In this document: positions 22,255 to 32,164 of the stretch, one piece after another | Layout of the letters: each line of letters starts with the position of its first letter | Numbering within the stretch: the stretch's first letter is position 1 | DNA from: Symbiodinium natans | Taxonomy: Eukaryota > Sar > Dinophyceae > Suessiales > Symbiodiniaceae | Direction of reading: 5' to 3' | DNA: 64,000 nucleotides | Assembly (NCBI GenBank): GCA_905221605.1 | Contig: CAJNDS010000435.1 | Coordinates: 185,001 to 249,000 of the forward strand | The notes under the pieces: model-generated | What the model was told of the DNA's origin: nothing | Seen by the model: only the letters and a program-made list of their open reading frames with translations | Databases searched by the model: none | Made by a program: the position numbers and the translations under genes

Positions 22255-22900
22255 CAGACGCACTGTCACAAATGTTCATGTCTTTTGCAAACATGCCCAA
22301 CGTACATGTTAGTGAAAGATCCCAACAGTTGCTGCGGCGTCTGCGCAACAAGCCTGTAGCAAGCATTGTGTTGCTGACTACAGCCAGCTCGGTGCTGGGT
22401 GGCATAAGCGCAGTCGTGCACAAGGCTGGTTTACTCATGAGTGTGGTCATTTGCGTCGTGTCTACCGGATCCCCGAAGTAAGCAACTTTGGACGCACCTT
22501 GCCCAGCTGTACCCGCGTCAGCTTGCCCGCTGCTGCGCAAACGCACTTGTGCATGCCGCTGGTGCTATTGATACTTTTTTATCTGCGAGCAAGATCTATT
22601 GAATGACTTCGACGCTGATTCTGCGCCTGCGGTTTTTTGTACGAAATAAATACAACCGGCAAGCGTTTGCGCATGATCGCAACAGGCATGAACACATGCG
22701 ACGGCGTTGCGGGAAAACGCTGAACATTCTAGTGTTTCAGGCTTGCTCGCAAATGGCGTGAACGCTTGTGATTCTTTCCAGAAACGTCAACCATTTTCTG
22801 CAGTATGCTGCATAAGAGGCGCAAGCTTTGTAAATACCAGCGTTTGTGCATGTCGCAAAAGGCATGAACACATGTGACAGCGCGTCTTGCTTCAGAAATG
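22255..22900 (-). repeat. Dispersed ~65 bp repeat, three minus-oriented copies
   Basis: Copies near 22650-22715, 22741-22785 and 22828-22895 share AAATACCAGCGTTT...CGCAAAAGGCATGAACAC...TGTGAC...GCGTCTTG. A related + copy (GTCACAAATGTTCATGTC) is at 22265. The same unit occurs on the + strand at 58690-58860. The spacing is about 90 bases. Confidence 0.75.
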
Positions 22901-23327
22901 AAAATACAAATAGTCCAAAAACTCAATGGGGGTCCAAGACTGCAGTTTGTTCACTCCAAAGCCCGCGAAACCCGCCGCGAACCACGACAATGTTGAGCTT
23001 TTGATGCTGAAGTGAGCGGTGTCAACTTGGCCCGAAAGCCTGTGCCATGCGTGCAGCTTACACTCAGCAGTGCCTGCTGCGTTCGTGCCTTGACATCTCT
23101 GCTTCCATCGGAGTCTCAGTTCAATTCCCAACTGCGATACTGTTGCTGACCTGTGCTTGATCCGAGAGTTTCGGGGTGTGGACTGGAGGCTTGTGGTGCT
23201 CAGGTATGCTCGGGTGTTTCTTTGTGTGTGTGTGTGGGGCAAGGAGGGGCAAGGGGACAGACCTTGAGAAGGTCAGTACATTTGGAACAGTTCAGTTTTT
23301 GCACGGCGGTGAATGACCTTGTTGTGA

Positions 23328-23906
23328 AGGCACTCGGCGCATATCCCTTTCACCATCCAGAGCGTGAAAGCAATACCACTTCGACAAGGCTCAGAACTGC
23401 ACACTGTGCATGACTTTATTTCTGAGAGCGAGAAGATGAGAGAAGTGTATAATGAGAAATATTCTGGAAAGTTTTCTGTGATGTTATGCTCCCAGTCTAC
23501 ACCTCCGGCTGAGGAGGCTCAGCGAAGTCTTAACATAGCTTCGGCCCAAAATGGGAGGGCTTGGGTGGCGAAATGGGGAGCTTTCCTGCATTTTCTGATA
23601 CAAGCGCTTGAACAGGGTCAGAATGGTAGACTTGCACCTGCCCAGCATCGGATGCATCAGACTCTGTGTGCAGAACAGTGTACCACGCTTGTATCACATG
23701 CTCGTTTAATTGCACAGCGGCGTGCTGTGGGTTATGGTTTTCTTGTTGACGTGGCATATATTATCGCCATCCACCACTTTCACACTGTTCGGCATGCCTT
23801 GGCGTTTGCGGGTGCCCCATCAACACACGCAACGAAACTTATTGACAGCCTTGACAGCCTCGAGTCTCGAGGGGCCACTTGCAAGCGACAAAGGCTTAGC
23901 AGCTGA
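23328..23906 (+). CDS. Open frame of 193 codons ending in TGA, hypothetical
   Basis: Open from 23328 to the stop at 23904-23906; the first in-frame ATG is near 23433, giving about 157 residues. Composition looks protein-like, with a hydrophobic segment (GYGFLVDVAYIIAIHHF) near residue 110 from that ATG. No family is recognised and no AG acceptor or start context decides between exon and complete gene. Confidence 0.27.
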   Translation, partial: RHSAHIPFTIQSVKAIPLRQGSELHTVHDFISESEKMREVYNEKYSGKFSVMLCSQSTPPAEEAQRSLNIASAQNGRAWVAKWGAFLHFLIQALEQGQNGRLAPAQHRMHQTLCAEQCTTLVSHARLIAQRRAVGYGFLVDVAYIIAIHHFHTVRHALAFAGAPSTHATKLIDSLDSLESRGATCKRQRLSS

Positions 23907-26229
23907 CTGCAGATTGAGGATGAGGCCGTAGCAACTACTAGCTGTGCTCCTGCGCCAGGCACATAGACCATGTCCAGGCCGCGCCGTCTCTCAAGTCTCT
24001 AAACTCATGGTTGTTTCTGGTGCAATTGCCCCACTGGCAGGACCCAGAGCAGGTCTATCATTGGCTCAAGGCAGAGCGCAGGGTGCAGCTGTGGTACAGC
24101 TCAACTCAGCTCAACTTTAGTCCAGTTGCACTGCGTTGTGGCTGGAGATCGTGCTGGCAGTGTTTGCAGAGATGATAATAGATGGGTAGTTCCAACATCC
24201 AAAGGCCGATCCTCATGAAGGGATTAAGACTCGTACCCTAAGGCTGTACCCCTTAAAGTTTCCCTTAGTAAAGTACACACCTAATATGGCCCTTATATGG
24301 TGAGTTTTTAACAGGCTCCCCAAACCCAAGTGTGCCACCTTAGGTGACACATCGCTGCCCTGTAAGCCGTGAGCAAGACAAGTTTTCTCCTTGTCTTCAG
24401 TGGCACTCGCACTCCTACGGTCCATCTGGTTGTATCATGTTGTATGCGTGGCACATGGTTGACTGGAGTCTTGGTGAGCTGAGCCTGTTTTGCCCACAGA
24501 CTTCTTTGAAGCCGGTGATCTTCCGCGAGCAAGAGCCAATGGCGCCACCTCCTTGAAGAGATTCTTGGGGGGCAGGGAAGATGCGCATGGCAACATCGCA
24601 ACTCTTTGTAGCCTGAGGAGCCGAGACGGATGGGGAAATTGGTCCTCTTGGATGCTCAGCTTCAAGCTATGCTTTCATCCAGTTATGCTACATGCAAAAT
24701 ACGCCCACGCAGGAACTATAGCCTCACTCCAGCCACCGTTGGCAGCTTCAATCGAATTGTTCTGGCCCGGCGCTTTTCATGTGATTGCAGTTGGGCAAAG
24801 AGCATCCAAACCCCTTGCTCTGAGGCGTTAAGGGGTTCTAGCACGAAGGCGAGTCGTTTGATTTGCAGTCGGCTCCGCCGGAGTGCTGCAAAGAATTCCC
24901 CGTCCGCCCCATGCCTGGGCCGTTGACGACCACAGGTGCTCACCCCTCTTTTGGGTGTTGGGAGAGGGGGTGGGGGGGCGAGGGGGCGGGGGTAGAGGAC
25001 CGCTGGCAGGGGTGCAGGCATGAGGGAACGGCTGAAACAACAAATGTGGGCCTGAGACTTCACCACCGCCAGGGGCGCCGGCCTTGCAGGGGCGGCGGTT
25101 TTTGTAAAGTTGTACAGTAAGTAAGACTCCACATTGTCTGGAGCAGACTCCACAAGGCTTGAAGGAAACCAACAGGTATCCTGTTTGGGTCTACGTCAGC
25201 GCTATTTGAGGAGTTGATTGCGCGAGGCGCGGTTCACATTCAAGCGTTGGGCTATGGTGCCAACAGTGGGTCAGCTGGTGCCTTGGTGCGTCCCACGAGT
25301 CCGATGGGTTCCATCTTGCAGGCCTGATGTGCTCAGGTTTAGTCCGTCGACACCCAATCGACTTGCAGGCTGTGGATGTCCAAAGATGTAATTCAATGTA
25401 ATGTAAAGGCAGGGACACAAAGCTTGGCACAAAGTGACTTAAACTCGGCTCTTTTCAAGCCAACCATGGCGAACCTTGAAAGGCTCTGCGCGGGATATAA
25501 GTCCCTTCACCAGAAGCGCCGACGAGGAAAGAAGCCGTGGCAAATTCTTACTGCTGGTCTAGGTGGACTAGTGACTGGGAGCTTGGCGCAAGGACAAGGC
25601 AGACTTGTGCAAACCTGGGCAGAACTCTTCGCGCGTGGCTTAACACCAACTCAAAAGTTTATACGTATGGCGACGTATGGACTGGCAGCGCTCACCGAGG
25701 TCGGGCGGTTGCTACGTCTGGGAGACACAGCATGCTTTTGTGCGCCGGCTTTTTTCTTGACAGTCTAGCAGCGTCTCCGCACAGATGGCTCGATGCTGTG
25801 AGTAACCGGTCTCGCCAGGATCATGCCGGCGGATATGTGTCCTTCTTTGATCCGATGGAAGGCGCTCAGGCATACGAAGTGTGAGTCTCAGCAAGATGGC
25901 AAGAATGCGGTATGCGCTCTGACGGAAGCAGCTGTTGCCGGCCTGCCAAGGCACTTTTGGACAGCATGCACGAAGCCAATGCTTTCGATCCGAGACTAGC
26001 CACATTCACGGCGGGCAAGCCGGTTTCAACACGTGGTTTGCGATCAAACTGTCCCGCATTGGCTTTTTCTGCAACATGGACATTTGCAAACTTGAAGGCA
26101 TGGCGCTAAAGTCCGCGATGGTTCGCGAAAGTAGAATTCGATTTCGCGAAACTGTTACAGACCCCGTGCGGTGCACTTGCCGGCAGTCTGCAAGCGTACA
26201 GGTTCCAAGTGGAGGGCCTACTTTTTTTG
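23907..26229. other. No confident gene
   Basis: Overlapping open frames (for example 24490-24831, 25376-25768 and 25537-25884 on +) without motifs. A G-rich stretch lies at about 24960-25000. Confidence 0.4.
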
Positions 26230-26345
26230 TACTTGTTGTTTTTTTTGCATTCTTTTTTTCGTGGTCCCTGGTCCCCTGGTCTGCTGGTCCCCTGGTCCAT
26301 TGGTCTCCCGGTCTGCTGGTCGCCTGGTCCCCTGGTCTGACCCCC

Positions 26346-26975
26346 CGGCTTCTTCAAGCCGTGCAAACTTTTTTCAAAGCAGATGAACGGTTAAAACCCA
26401 TCAGGCCACTTTTTCAAAGCATATGAACGATTGAAGCCCATGATGCGAGAATTGTGTTGCCAAATGGGAGGGGCGCTGCGACACCCAAACCTCCCCGCCT
26501 TTTTTAGCCGTGGATGTTTCAAAGCATATGAACGATTGAAATCCATCATGCGAGCATTGTGTTTGCAAATGGGGGGCTTGCGCCCCCACCCCCAACCCCC
26601 CGCTTCTTTAAGCCGTGCAAGCTTTTTTCAAAGCATATGAAGGATTGAAACCCATCATGCCGCTTTTTTCTAAGCATAGGAACGATCGAACCCATGACGC
26701 AAGCCTTTTTCAAAGCATATGAACGATAAAAGTCCACCAGGCCACTTTGTTCAAAGCATATGAACGATTGAAGCCCATGATGCGAGCATTGTGTTTGCAA
26801 ATGGGGGGGGGGGGGGGCTGCGCCCCGCCTTCGCCCCAACCCCCTCGTCTTCCAAGCCATGCAAGCTTCATTCAAGCATAAAACCTATCATGCGAGCACC
26901 GTGTTTGCAAATGGGCTGCCCCCCCCCTCCCCCCCAAACTCTCGGCTTTTAAAAGCCGTGCAAGCTTGCGAGCAA
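26346..26975. repeat. ~107 bp tandem units, partly truncated
   Basis: The unit contains AAAGCATATGAACGATTGAA, then GCGAGCATTGTGTTTGCAAA, then a G-run, CTGCGCCCC, a C-run and CAAGCCGTGCAAGC. Full copies start near 26412, 26517, 26752 and 26870; shorter 40-45 base copies occur near 26365, 26626, 26665 and 26708. Each full unit has a G-run next to a C-run, so it can fold on itself. Confidence 0.85.
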
Positions 26976-26994
26976 CATTTATACGAATTCCTAC

Positions 26995-27155
26995 GAAAAG
27001 CAGTGCGAATCCTATGAAGATATGGAGGGAAAGGAGGTTTTCGTAGGAAAAACAAAGAAAATGGGCCAGTTCCCATGAAAATATAGAAGGAATGGAGGTT
27101 TTCGGAAACCCCAAGAAATTCGACCAAATCCTATGAAAATTTAGAAGGGAATGTA
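26995..27155 (+). repeat. Minisatellite with AATGGAGGTTTTCG core
   Basis: Three to four units of about 45 bases sharing TCCTATGAAAATATAGAAGG and GGAGGTTTTCG. Related units lie at 36395-36485 and 50920-51000, and inverted at 37075-37135. Confidence 0.75.
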
Positions 27156-27492
27156 GCCTTGTCCGAGGAAGACCAGGGGACTAGCAGACCGGAGCACCAG
27201 GAGACCAGGGGACCAGGGGACCACAAAACAAAACACACAAAATCAAATCTCCGCCCGTTCCAAGTCTTCCGTACTTGCACAAGGCCAAGACGCACTCAAA
27301 GCCAGCTGGCAATTGTGGCAACACTGCCAACATAGACCCCAACAGGGAAAAACCACTTTAAGACTTTAAGAGCCTTGTGCCGGCACCCCAGAAGCACTCC
27401 AAGGTGACCGCATTAGAACCAAACAGTGGCGCCGGTTCTGCGCTTCACGAGACTGACCACCATGACCACACCACGCGCCTGCCATGCGCCTG

Positions 27493-27552
27493 CCACGCTC
27501 CTGCGACTCTCCTGCGACGCTCCTGCGACGCTCCTGCGACGCTTTTACGACG
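27493..27552 (+). repeat. 11 bp tandem repeat GCGACGCTCCT
   Basis: About five consecutive copies with small changes. Confidence 0.85.
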
Positions 27553-30335
27553 CGGTGCAAGCCGCGCAAGTGCTCGGGACCTAGGACTTAGGCGAGGTGG
27601 GCATGATTTGACACCCCTCTGCAAGGCCAAAAGCACGGACTCTGGTGAACTCGGTGCGTGTGCCCCCAGCTAGGCGAGAGAGCAATTTCGACTCAACGGG
27701 GGCCTAGGTGAGAGCCAACGTGGCGTGGGAGCCTCCTGCCTTTGGCAATCGAAGCCCGTTATTGGAATCGCTGGAAGTTGGAAGCGCAAACAGTGTTGGC
27801 ACAATCATTGGCATACTACTGTATTTGGGGAAGAGGGGTATATTTGCACGCGAAAGGCTGGCGAAGGGGAACTATAGGCAGGTTCCAATCAGGAACCCAA
27901 GGTGACTCGAAGGAACTGGCACCTCAACCCGACAGCAATCCCGGGTGCGAAAGAGTAGTGTGCAACATAGGCAGATCAGCCTGCAGCAGGTGGACTTTAT
28001 TGTGTACAATGCCAACGTGGCCCCAAGTCAGCAGTCAGAAATCTCCCCGAGCACGAGTGATATCAAACGGCCTGCGAAAAAAACACTTGGCAGAACTTGA
28101 TCTGAGGACATGTTTGTACAGTTTGTCCTTCTGTTCACATTCGATTTCGCTGGCAACATCCAGATGTCGCAGGCCCCGTGTGCAGCTTTATGTTGTTGAG
28201 CCGCAGCTCAGTCAGAGTCCGGCTTTGTTGGGAGCATCCTCAACTACGTACTACGGACCCTGGAAGTGCCGATCAGGGCCCAAATTAAGGACGGCCGTTG
28301 AGTAACTCAATCCCATCTCGCGTGGCAGATTGCGCGAAGCTTCAACCTCAATGTATTCAACACGTGGGAGGCTTACCATGCTGATAGCTGTTCATGTAGA
28401 GACCTGGTGTGACATGGCTGTGCAATGTCCCACCCAGGTCTGTGACGCTCTATCTGGCCTTTTACATCATTCGTATAGCCTGCCTCTCGCCTAGACTAGG
28501 ACGTGTCTCAGATGTTTTTGTATCGCTGCACCCGCTCGTAGCGCTTTGGAGTTCGGAGCCATCGTCTGGTTATTTTTTTTAGGGGGTGGGGGGGGGGGGG
28601 GTGCGAGGGGAAGGGTGAGTAGGGGTGGGATGGGGATTATGTGAATTCACAATCTAAACCCATCGATTTCACAGACATTTGAGTGAACTTAAATCATGCT
28701 GTTACTTTGGTCCGCGCCCCAAAGAAACCCGAAGTGCGCTACGCACTTGATGGATCAGAGGCAAAAACTTTGGGGGGGAAAGTGTTTTGCATGATGCTGC
28801 GTGCGCAGAAAGAATTTCTCACCGGTCTGGTGGTCTTTCTTTTGTCAGAAGATGCAACTTGTCAACACTGATGCATTCTGCCGGCTGCCACGTGTCAGCA
28901 TAAACCAACGGCACCGCCGTGAACTTCCGTGAGCCGATAACATCTGGGCGCCGACTCCAAGAACTTGAGGCAAACTCGGACACATGACATTACCTTGCAG
29001 TCAGACGTGCAGACAATAAAATCACATGACGCTGTGAAAGTGAGCAGCTCCGTTGCGCCCCCCCACACTTTTCTCTGCACTTTCGCATCTGGTCAACCAC
29101 ATGTCACAAGCAGAGCTCAACAGGGTGGCCGACGATGGGAAGGGAGGAACCAGAAGGCTTTCCGAAAAGAAGGAGACCAGAAGGCCATAGAAGGCCAGAA
29201 GGGTCGTCCAAAGCGGGAAGCTCATCAACGAGTCGGCTCATCGAGCAGGAATCGGAAGAGTACACCATGTCAAACGCACTGGCACAACGACATGTCCTGC
29301 TATTGGACAAGGAGGACAGTGGTTTTATGGGCCGGAATAGGGCGAATCACAACACAGCACGTCAATTTTCACGGGCATGTGCAACACGTCTTGCTTGTGG
29401 ATATCGTGGGCCAGTGTTTGGTGTTTGGGGGGCGGGGAACAGGTGGCAGAGCACGCGCTTACAATACAGCGTACAGTAGTCTTTTTGAGTTATTGCTATT
29501 TGCAGTATTTCCGCGAAAGCACATGTCAACATCAGCGATATGATACAGTAGCATATTCTTGTTTAACAATGTGTTGCTCGGGACCTGCGGAAAATGCCAT
29601 GCTGTGAAATGCTGTTGGTGGACGAAAACGACGAATGCGGCAAGCACAAATGCCCCCAACCATGGTGAGCGCCAACCGCCAATAGCCGCTGCGCGTTGTC
29701 GTCATGGTCAAAAGTGAGAATGTGTACATTTGCTCTTTGAAGAAAGGTGTTGTGATGCTGGGCATCTTCCTTCTCATCGAGTCGGCCGCCCAATGACGTC
29801 ACAAGTTGAAAAATGTGCAACGTCTTACGGTAGTCTTGCTTTCCGGTTTTAGGCATGAACTGAGTTGCCTTGCAGCAGGTTTCGACGAATGTGGGACTTG
29901 GGTTTCTTTCAGCACTTCAGGCTTGCAGCTCACTTTTTGCATTCCTTAGGCATTCTGTCGACCAGTGCTTGAGAACTTCAGCGCGGCTTCTCATGCAGAC
30001 TCTGCCGTTGCAGGCGACAAGGTGCCGCAACCGACTTGGTTTCCATCACTGTGTCCCTGGGTGTTTTTCTGTCCTATTGGGTCATCGAGCAAATGCCTCC
30101 GTTTTCCCAGTTCCAATTTCAGGCAGGGCTTGAGCTGGGGTGAGGCTTGGCCTTTTTTTGGACAGCATGATGCAGCATGTCTGACCAGGATCTTCAGAAT
30201 GTAAATACGAGGGAGGCTCGGCCGCAAAGAAATAGGGTTGCATGCATGTTGAGACATGCTTATGAAGGCACAGTGTTGTGCTAGGTTTGCCACATGTTGG
30301 GAAGTTCTGGCAGCTACCTGCTGTTCCAACAGCTG
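27553..30335. other. No confident gene; G-run and weak coding-like stretches
   Basis: A T-run plus G-rich patch lies at 28570-28605. A frame at 28683-28871 (VRAPKKPEVRYALDGSEAKT) and a 30-codon ATG frame at 29704-29796 (MVKSENVYICSLKKGVVMLG) are coding-like but unassigned. They could be upstream exons of the polycystin gene; I cannot connect them. Confidence 0.35.
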
Positions 30336-30503
30336 CCTCAGCGCGAGCAGCTTCCAATTAGCTTGTCTGACGAGCAAGAGAGGAAGCAGTGGATTGAGAC
30401 TGAGACTGTTGGGACTTTGTTAGGACATGTTACCTGTATGTTTCTGAAGGGTCTGTTTGGTCATCCCAACACCTTGAAAATCAGCAACATCGGAAAGGTT
30501 TAG
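30336..30503 (+). CDS. Candidate exon upstream of the polycystin exons
   Basis: The frame reads LSDEQERKQWIETETVGTLL and then GHVTCMFLKGLFG, a charged segment leading into a hydrophobic one, closing at AAG|gtttag near 30500. Position and orientation would suit an N-terminal part of the channel gene downstream. No polycystin signature is recognised here. Confidence 0.27.
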   Translation, partial: PQREQLPISLSDEQERKQWIETETVGTLLGHVTCMFLKGLFGHPNTLKISNIGKV

Positions 30504-30599
30504 CCTCGACTTGCAACACTGCCTCAAAGAACAGGCTGAGGTTCGGCTCCGAAAGGACGAGAGGGTCAGCTGATTGGATCAGTTCAAAGCCCAGAGAAA

Positions 30600-31189
30600 C
30601 ATGCCGCGAGACCATCGTTTCAACATTAACTCTTTTTCCACAACTAGTATGATGGAGAGCAGCTTAACAAAGCATAGTTAGTATACACACTGAAGACATT
30701 CATATCACAATGTATGAAGGAGTCAATGAATTCCATGAATGCGGGTCATTGCTTTCAGACACTGGATATATTTCCGACTTTAAGTAGAGGAACTTCTCCA
30801 GAGCAAGCTGGTTTGTAAGCTTTAAGTATATCATTGCATGACTTATGGGGGGGACCGCGGAAGATCGATCTCACATGGTGAACATAAATTAGGGTTAACG
30901 ATATTAATTGCTCATGGCGGATTATTGGGTTTGGCGAGGGGAGGGGCGATCATTTTGTGTATGCACATAACTGTGCTAGCGTTATTTTCCAGATCCAGAA
31001 AGTCTTGAGGATGTAGCCTGAGCCATGTACGTCCAAAAGTTCCCATCAACAAACAATGCGGATGGGGCCATGTCCCTGATCCAGGGGACCAGGAATTCCA
31101 AAAGTCCAAAAACCCCGGGACCATGTCTCTAGAGTACCTAAATCATTAGGTTACCTAATAAAGAAATAAGCTCAATAATGGTCTAATCA
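30600..31189. other. AT-richer spacer, nothing recognised
   Basis: No convincing exon or repeat; a short GGGACCAG/CCTGGTCC-like patch lies at 31080-31125. Confidence 0.45.
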
Positions 31190-31347
31190 GTTTTTCTAGC
31201 TTGATCTAAATTAATTCGATCAAGTAATTGAATTAGATGAAGTAAGATTATTCAATTCGCAAAAACTGGTTTTTGATTTTTGTTAGTGTAATTTACTTCG
31301 TTCAGACAAATTGCTCGAGTTAACGTATTTAATTCAACTAGAAAAAC
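31190..31347. repeat. 158 bp imperfect AT-rich palindrome
   Basis: The outer arms are GTTTTTCTAG (31190-31199) and CTAGAAAAAC (31338-31347). The centre is CAAAAACTGGTTTTTG at 31260-31275. Inner blocks such as AATTACTTGA/AATTGCTCGA and TTACTTC also mirror each other. Symmetry about base 31268 holds across the whole length, so it can form a cruciform. It is MITE-like in size but has no recognised target duplication. Confidence 0.8.
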
Positions 31348-32164
31348 AACGTTGCCTTCCTGATCTCAAGCGGCCTGCAGCATGCTGCAAGATGCCTCAA
31401 TCTTGTCCATCCCAGGCAGCGTCCTACGTTTCTCTGTGCGAGGTTGCGTCCAGCCTCCAGGACATCTAGTCACTGCAGAGGGTGCATGCTCCACGAGTCA
31501 GAGGTGCTTTCTGATTTCTGTTCGAGCATAGCTCGAAAAAGGCCCTCTCGATAATGATTTGCTTCTGAGCGCTGCCACCCTGGCTGTCATGCTCTTTGTT
31601 TTCTTGCGGACGTAAGCAGACGGTTAGCGATCTTAGCTGCTGCCGGACGAGGAGTTTAGCTTGTAAGCGTGCACAAATGTGCATGCAACCCTGGGAAATG
31701 AACATTATGAACATGCTTCCTATCAAGATTTCTCAAGCTTCACACTGGTACATACTGGTTTATGCTTCGTCTACCTATCTTGTCTTCCAGTGCCTAACCA
31801 GCATTCGCTGTCTCACAAGTGCTGATATCATCAGGGAGGTCACGCACAAAGCCTAGGACTGGTGAATCTAACAAACGACAATCCGCGGATCCGTTTTGCG
31901 TAGGACCAAGGTCTACTTATTGACACTCGACTGCACACACCCAGCTTGGGGTGCGTGACGTGAGCACCCTGCACACATCAAACCGCGCTCAGGCTCTGAA
32001 CCTACTTGTGGTGAGCGTGGGTGCCTGAGCGGTGCTTGAGATTCGTACACAATCGCTTTGGGTTTCGAGATATGTTACGACGCCCAGTTGCGCACCGTCA
32101 GCCTCGTGTCCGGCTTGCACAGCAACCTGGGGCTCATCCTACAGGCACCGCAGAAGCGCCGCAG

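Larger units (their letters stand above)
26230..27240. mobile_element. Composite repeat element with inverted GGTCCCCT ends
   Basis: The left end (26262-26345) has repeated CTGGTCCCCTGGTC units after a T-rich stretch. The right end (27170-27223) has the reverse complement (GACCAGGGGACCAG) before an A-rich stretch. Between them are the ~107 bp G-rich tandem units and a 35-40 bp minisatellite. No coding capacity is seen. The inverted ends suggest a non-autonomous element, but no target-site duplication was identified. Confidence 0.55.

Noticed and set aside
24052-24068. ATTGGCTCAAG, resembling the 3' end of the spliced leader
   Set aside because: Two T residues of the leader are missing and nothing upstream matches; no intronless gene follows.
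26230-27155. The regularly repeated units as a CRISPR array
   Set aside because: Repeats are long, G-rich and variable, with no unique spacers of even length, and the genome is eukaryotic.
29704-29796. 30-codon ATG ORF resembling the start of a LAPTM-like membrane protein
   Set aside because: Too short and the likeness is a general CS.K.GV..LGI pattern; no following exon could be joined.
32032-32080. LEIRTQSLWVSRY as the LEIR motif before S3 of polycystin
   Set aside because: There is not enough room between it and the next channel exon for S3 and S4, so the likeness is probably chance.
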